A stretch of DNA of 64,000 nucleotides from Acholoe squamosa (Eukaryota > Annelida > Polychaeta > Phyllodocida > Polynoidae), in contig OX439045.1 in NCBI GenBank assembly GCA_949317995.1, positions 44,783,693-44,847,692 on the forward strand, written 5' to 3'. A program made the translations under genes and the position numbers. The notes below the pieces were generated by a model. It had not been told where the DNA came from and made no database searches. It worked only from the letters and a program-made list of their open reading frames with translations. Positions within the stretch are counted from its first letter, which is position 1. The number at the start of each line of letters is the position of its first letter. Below are positions 61,152 to 64,000 of the stretch, in pieces.

Positions 61152-64000
61152 CCCTGGAAGTAACTCATACACAATACTCTCCCTCTAATGGTCATCTAAT
61201 AAGTACTAGCGCCCCCGCCATCAGTCTCGCGGGTGGCTCGCGGGCAGTCCTAACCATTGTAAGTAGTATACAATGTCAGCATTGGCTCGGGTAACTGATA
61301 TTGTTGTATCGACCTAGTAGTATAGAATAGGTATTTTTTCTCATGCTGATCCTATTTGCAGCATTAGGTGTTTCACTTAAGGTGGCTTTAAGCTTTTTTA
61401 TTTTTGTCAGGATAAATATATAGCATTATATACTGCATATAAGAAGTATACAATAGGCAAATTATCCCTGTCCATCGCATTCAATGTGAAAGGTTACAAA
61501 ACGTGGTAACGTATATCGGGCGGTGTTCAAAAGTATTGGCAGATAATTTCAGGGGTGTAGAACTTTTCAACAAGCGCAGGTTTAGCGTTTTGAATCAATA
61601 AGTCAGTGCAAGCGGCAGTGGATTGCATATTTTCTTCTTGTTGACATTGAATCTCCCAACGTTGTCACCAAAACATTTCCAGCCATTCATTCATAACCGA
61701 GTAATCGAAGGGAATACAATGAGGCGTTGCTGTATCGACATAAAGAATGAGATTGGGTTCACTTCTGTTACTAAAAGCTATTTTGAAACTTTTTATTATT
61801 GACTACACATTACCCTTCAGCCATAACTAACGAAAGTGTTCCCCAAATGTGGAAAACCTCTTGAAGGTACACATATTAGTTGGAGGGAGGGGGTATCCAC
61901 GTGCCTTTTAGCCACAAATAGGTCAGGCTTTACGGGTCAAGCAGAGAAAGATAATAAATATGTAGCTAGAAATCCATTTGTCGCCCTACATGCTAGGCCC
62001 GTACCGTACTATACGGAAGATTTATAGGCAACCCCATAATATTCTACTGCCCTTCGTTGTTCTTATACCCAGCACAGTATCGTGTTTCTCAGTCACACCA
62101 GACGGCGCCACACACTGCCTCCACCGTCACCCCATATCGATTCGACGTAATCACATTTCACCCAGTACAGCGCGCGAGAATGACTTCCGGCGGAAACGGA
62201 ACCAGCCTCCCGCTGACCCCAATATGCAAATGACAAAGACCCGTCCGCTGACTCCACACACCTGACTAGGCTGGTATAGATTTGGGCATCATGGATCTTC
62301 CAATTGATATGACTGGTGCTATCATTTATCTAGATCTAAAAACAGCAGTCTTCAGCCTTGTCACCATCTTATCATAGCCATCAACAGTAACCTTAGAAAC
62401 ACAATCACTATACCATCAGCACATATACACCACCACCCAAAACACTACCTCATCCCAGTCCATCATTGTATAATACTCCCTCTCAGGTTGGGGCCACAGC
62501 TAAACAGTTTCCCAAGCTATTTCCACGGCCGATAATGGGTCTAAATCGGGGCATAGTGGCTTTTTAGAGGATGCAAAGGAAGAGCATGGCAGAGGTAGCA
62601 ATTGGATTGCTGGGAATAGGTCTCGTTAGTGCATAGGCCCGTTTTAGCGTGGCTCTTATGTATGGTAATTGTCTGATAACAGACCTGTCCAGATCCACAC
62701 CGCCTCGTTCCCACATCCATTAAAGTGACCATAGTGAGCTGTGGGGATCATAGGACAACACTATAGGTTAGGTCCCTGATCCTATAGCCATCAGTCCTAG
62801 GACCTATATCACTACTAGCAGCATCCCTAGTTTCAGTTTAAATAAAGGGGAACACCCTGAGGCCATGTTCAATATCATACTGTCTGGCCCCTGGCTCTTG
62901 GAAATGAGAAGGTTATATTTAGGCCATCGAATCAATAAGTACTATGTAGACGACGTGTCAACTGGAAAGTGCTGAGCAATACGCACTTATTAAAATTCGC
63001 ACTTGGGTATAAAATCACATATGACAAATCCCTTTTAATTAAGGCCGCTACAAATAGGATTAACTTTTGGTGTTTGCCTGGGGAGTAAGGGAGCATGTTC
63101 CAATATTCCCCATCAGTGTTGGTAGTAGGTCCCTTGATGGGGTCTTTATTTCAGTGAAATTAACGTTTGCCCATAGGCACTGAACTAATTAAGTAGAAGT
63201 TTGCTGATATTTATGTGGTATCCATGGGGACCCTCCAGGGGAAACTAAATATTAAAAATGCATGCATTGCTGGGATTTGATTGTGAGCCCTTTTAGCTAG
63301 AAAGCTACATCGAATGCTAATAGAGGCATTCTGTACCACCCAATACCCTATTTTACAGTAAGGTCTCAATAGCTTAATTATTTCCTACTCAGTTGAGGAA
63401 AATACAAAACAACATACGCACTAGAGAGATACTGCAATTACGCAGAACGATTGCAGATTCTAAGCTTTTATTGTTATTTTTCTATTGGGTAATCTAGAAC
63501 AACAGTAATGGTCCACAGAGTATTGCCTTTGCATGCTTGGCTGTGGTCTTTGGAGAGTAATCCTGGTAATTCCTTCAATCCATGTGTATGGCATTTATAG
63601 ATGGACCAGTACAACATAATGAACAGTGAATGCAGTGTGTGCACTGGAATGCCTTGGTGTATGTGCTGGGGCACTTATCACAATATATGTAGACTTCTTG
63701 CCAAGGGTCATCAATACGTCTTGAGGCTTTGAATGGAGACATTAAGTGCCCCAGCGGACAGCAATCTTAGACATTCGCTAGGCACTTATTGATATCAGAA
63801 CTTGCGGCCCCGTGGAGTAAATTGTCTGAGTGGCGCCGAGAGAGGAAAGTCTCCAGGAACAAGGCCCCTTCAGAAAATAGATGTATTAACGGTTAGTTAG
63901 GCACTTTCCACAAGCCATTTGGCTCTGCAATTTCTTCTATTCCCCATGTGGATTGAATGCTTTATGTGTGTCCCTTCCTTTTTACTTCATGTCCCTTTAG
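61152..64000. other. Intergenic
   Basis: No exon, RNA gene or defined element recognised to the window edge. Confidence 0.55.

Overview
This window looks like nuclear DNA of an animal, most likely a marine invertebrate. It is AT-rich and gene-poor, with long introns bounded by GT-AG, microsatellites, minisatellites and many kinds of transposable element. The one apparently intact host gene combines SUEL-lectin, CUB and Sushi modules, an animal-type architecture. I cannot fix the phylum from sequence alone. All coordinates and translations were worked out by eye.

1-10,080 (minus strand): most of a Ty3/Gypsy-type LTR retrotransposon. In transcription order it has a 5' LTR (10,080-9,664), a primer-binding site matching tRNA-His, gag with a coiled coil and a CCHC knuckle, protease, RT-RNase H, and an integrase with an AT-hook-like tail. 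It then has an additional long reading frame in the position where some elements carry env. That last ORF starts at 2,026 and is still open at base 1 (at least 675 codons). It encodes two zinc-finger-like clusters and lysine/arginine-rich tracts. The copy is damaged: a 22-bp tandem duplication in gag, a one-base length change in an A-run between protease and RT, and two in-frame stops between RT and integrase. The 3' LTR is off the left edge.

10,081-26,000: no host gene recognised. It holds small inverted-repeat elements, a TTAA-flanked element, about six tRNA-like (SINE head) sequences, an ~80-bp tandem array interrupted by a 78-bp tRNA-like insertion with 9-bp direct repeats, (CT)n and (TA)n tracts, and a ~1.3-kb minisatellite field.

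26,019-31,842 (plus strand): a spliced but broken gene resembling a multi-copy, transposase-like animal protein family (signatures MDFAQN and GKGPCDGVG). It has at least eight exon blocks, several phase-matched junctions, three in-frame stops and about five frameshifts.

31,843-41,661: no host gene. It contains a 192-bp foldback with TA flanks, a 303-bp CACTG-ended element, and a 1,958-bp element with 8-bp target duplications that has landed inside a minisatellite unit.

41,662-52,672 (minus strand): eight exons, all phase-compatible, encoding a 501-residue partial type I membrane protein: SUEL lectin, CUB, Sushi, a short microexon linker, one transmembrane helix, and a 188-residue proline/tyrosine-rich tail. 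The signal-peptide exon was not found and must lie further upstream.

52,673-64,000: no convincing exon. It contains two more CACTG-ended TA-flanked elements, a 619-bp terminal-inverted-repeat element, a (GA)n tract and a small CpG-rich patch.
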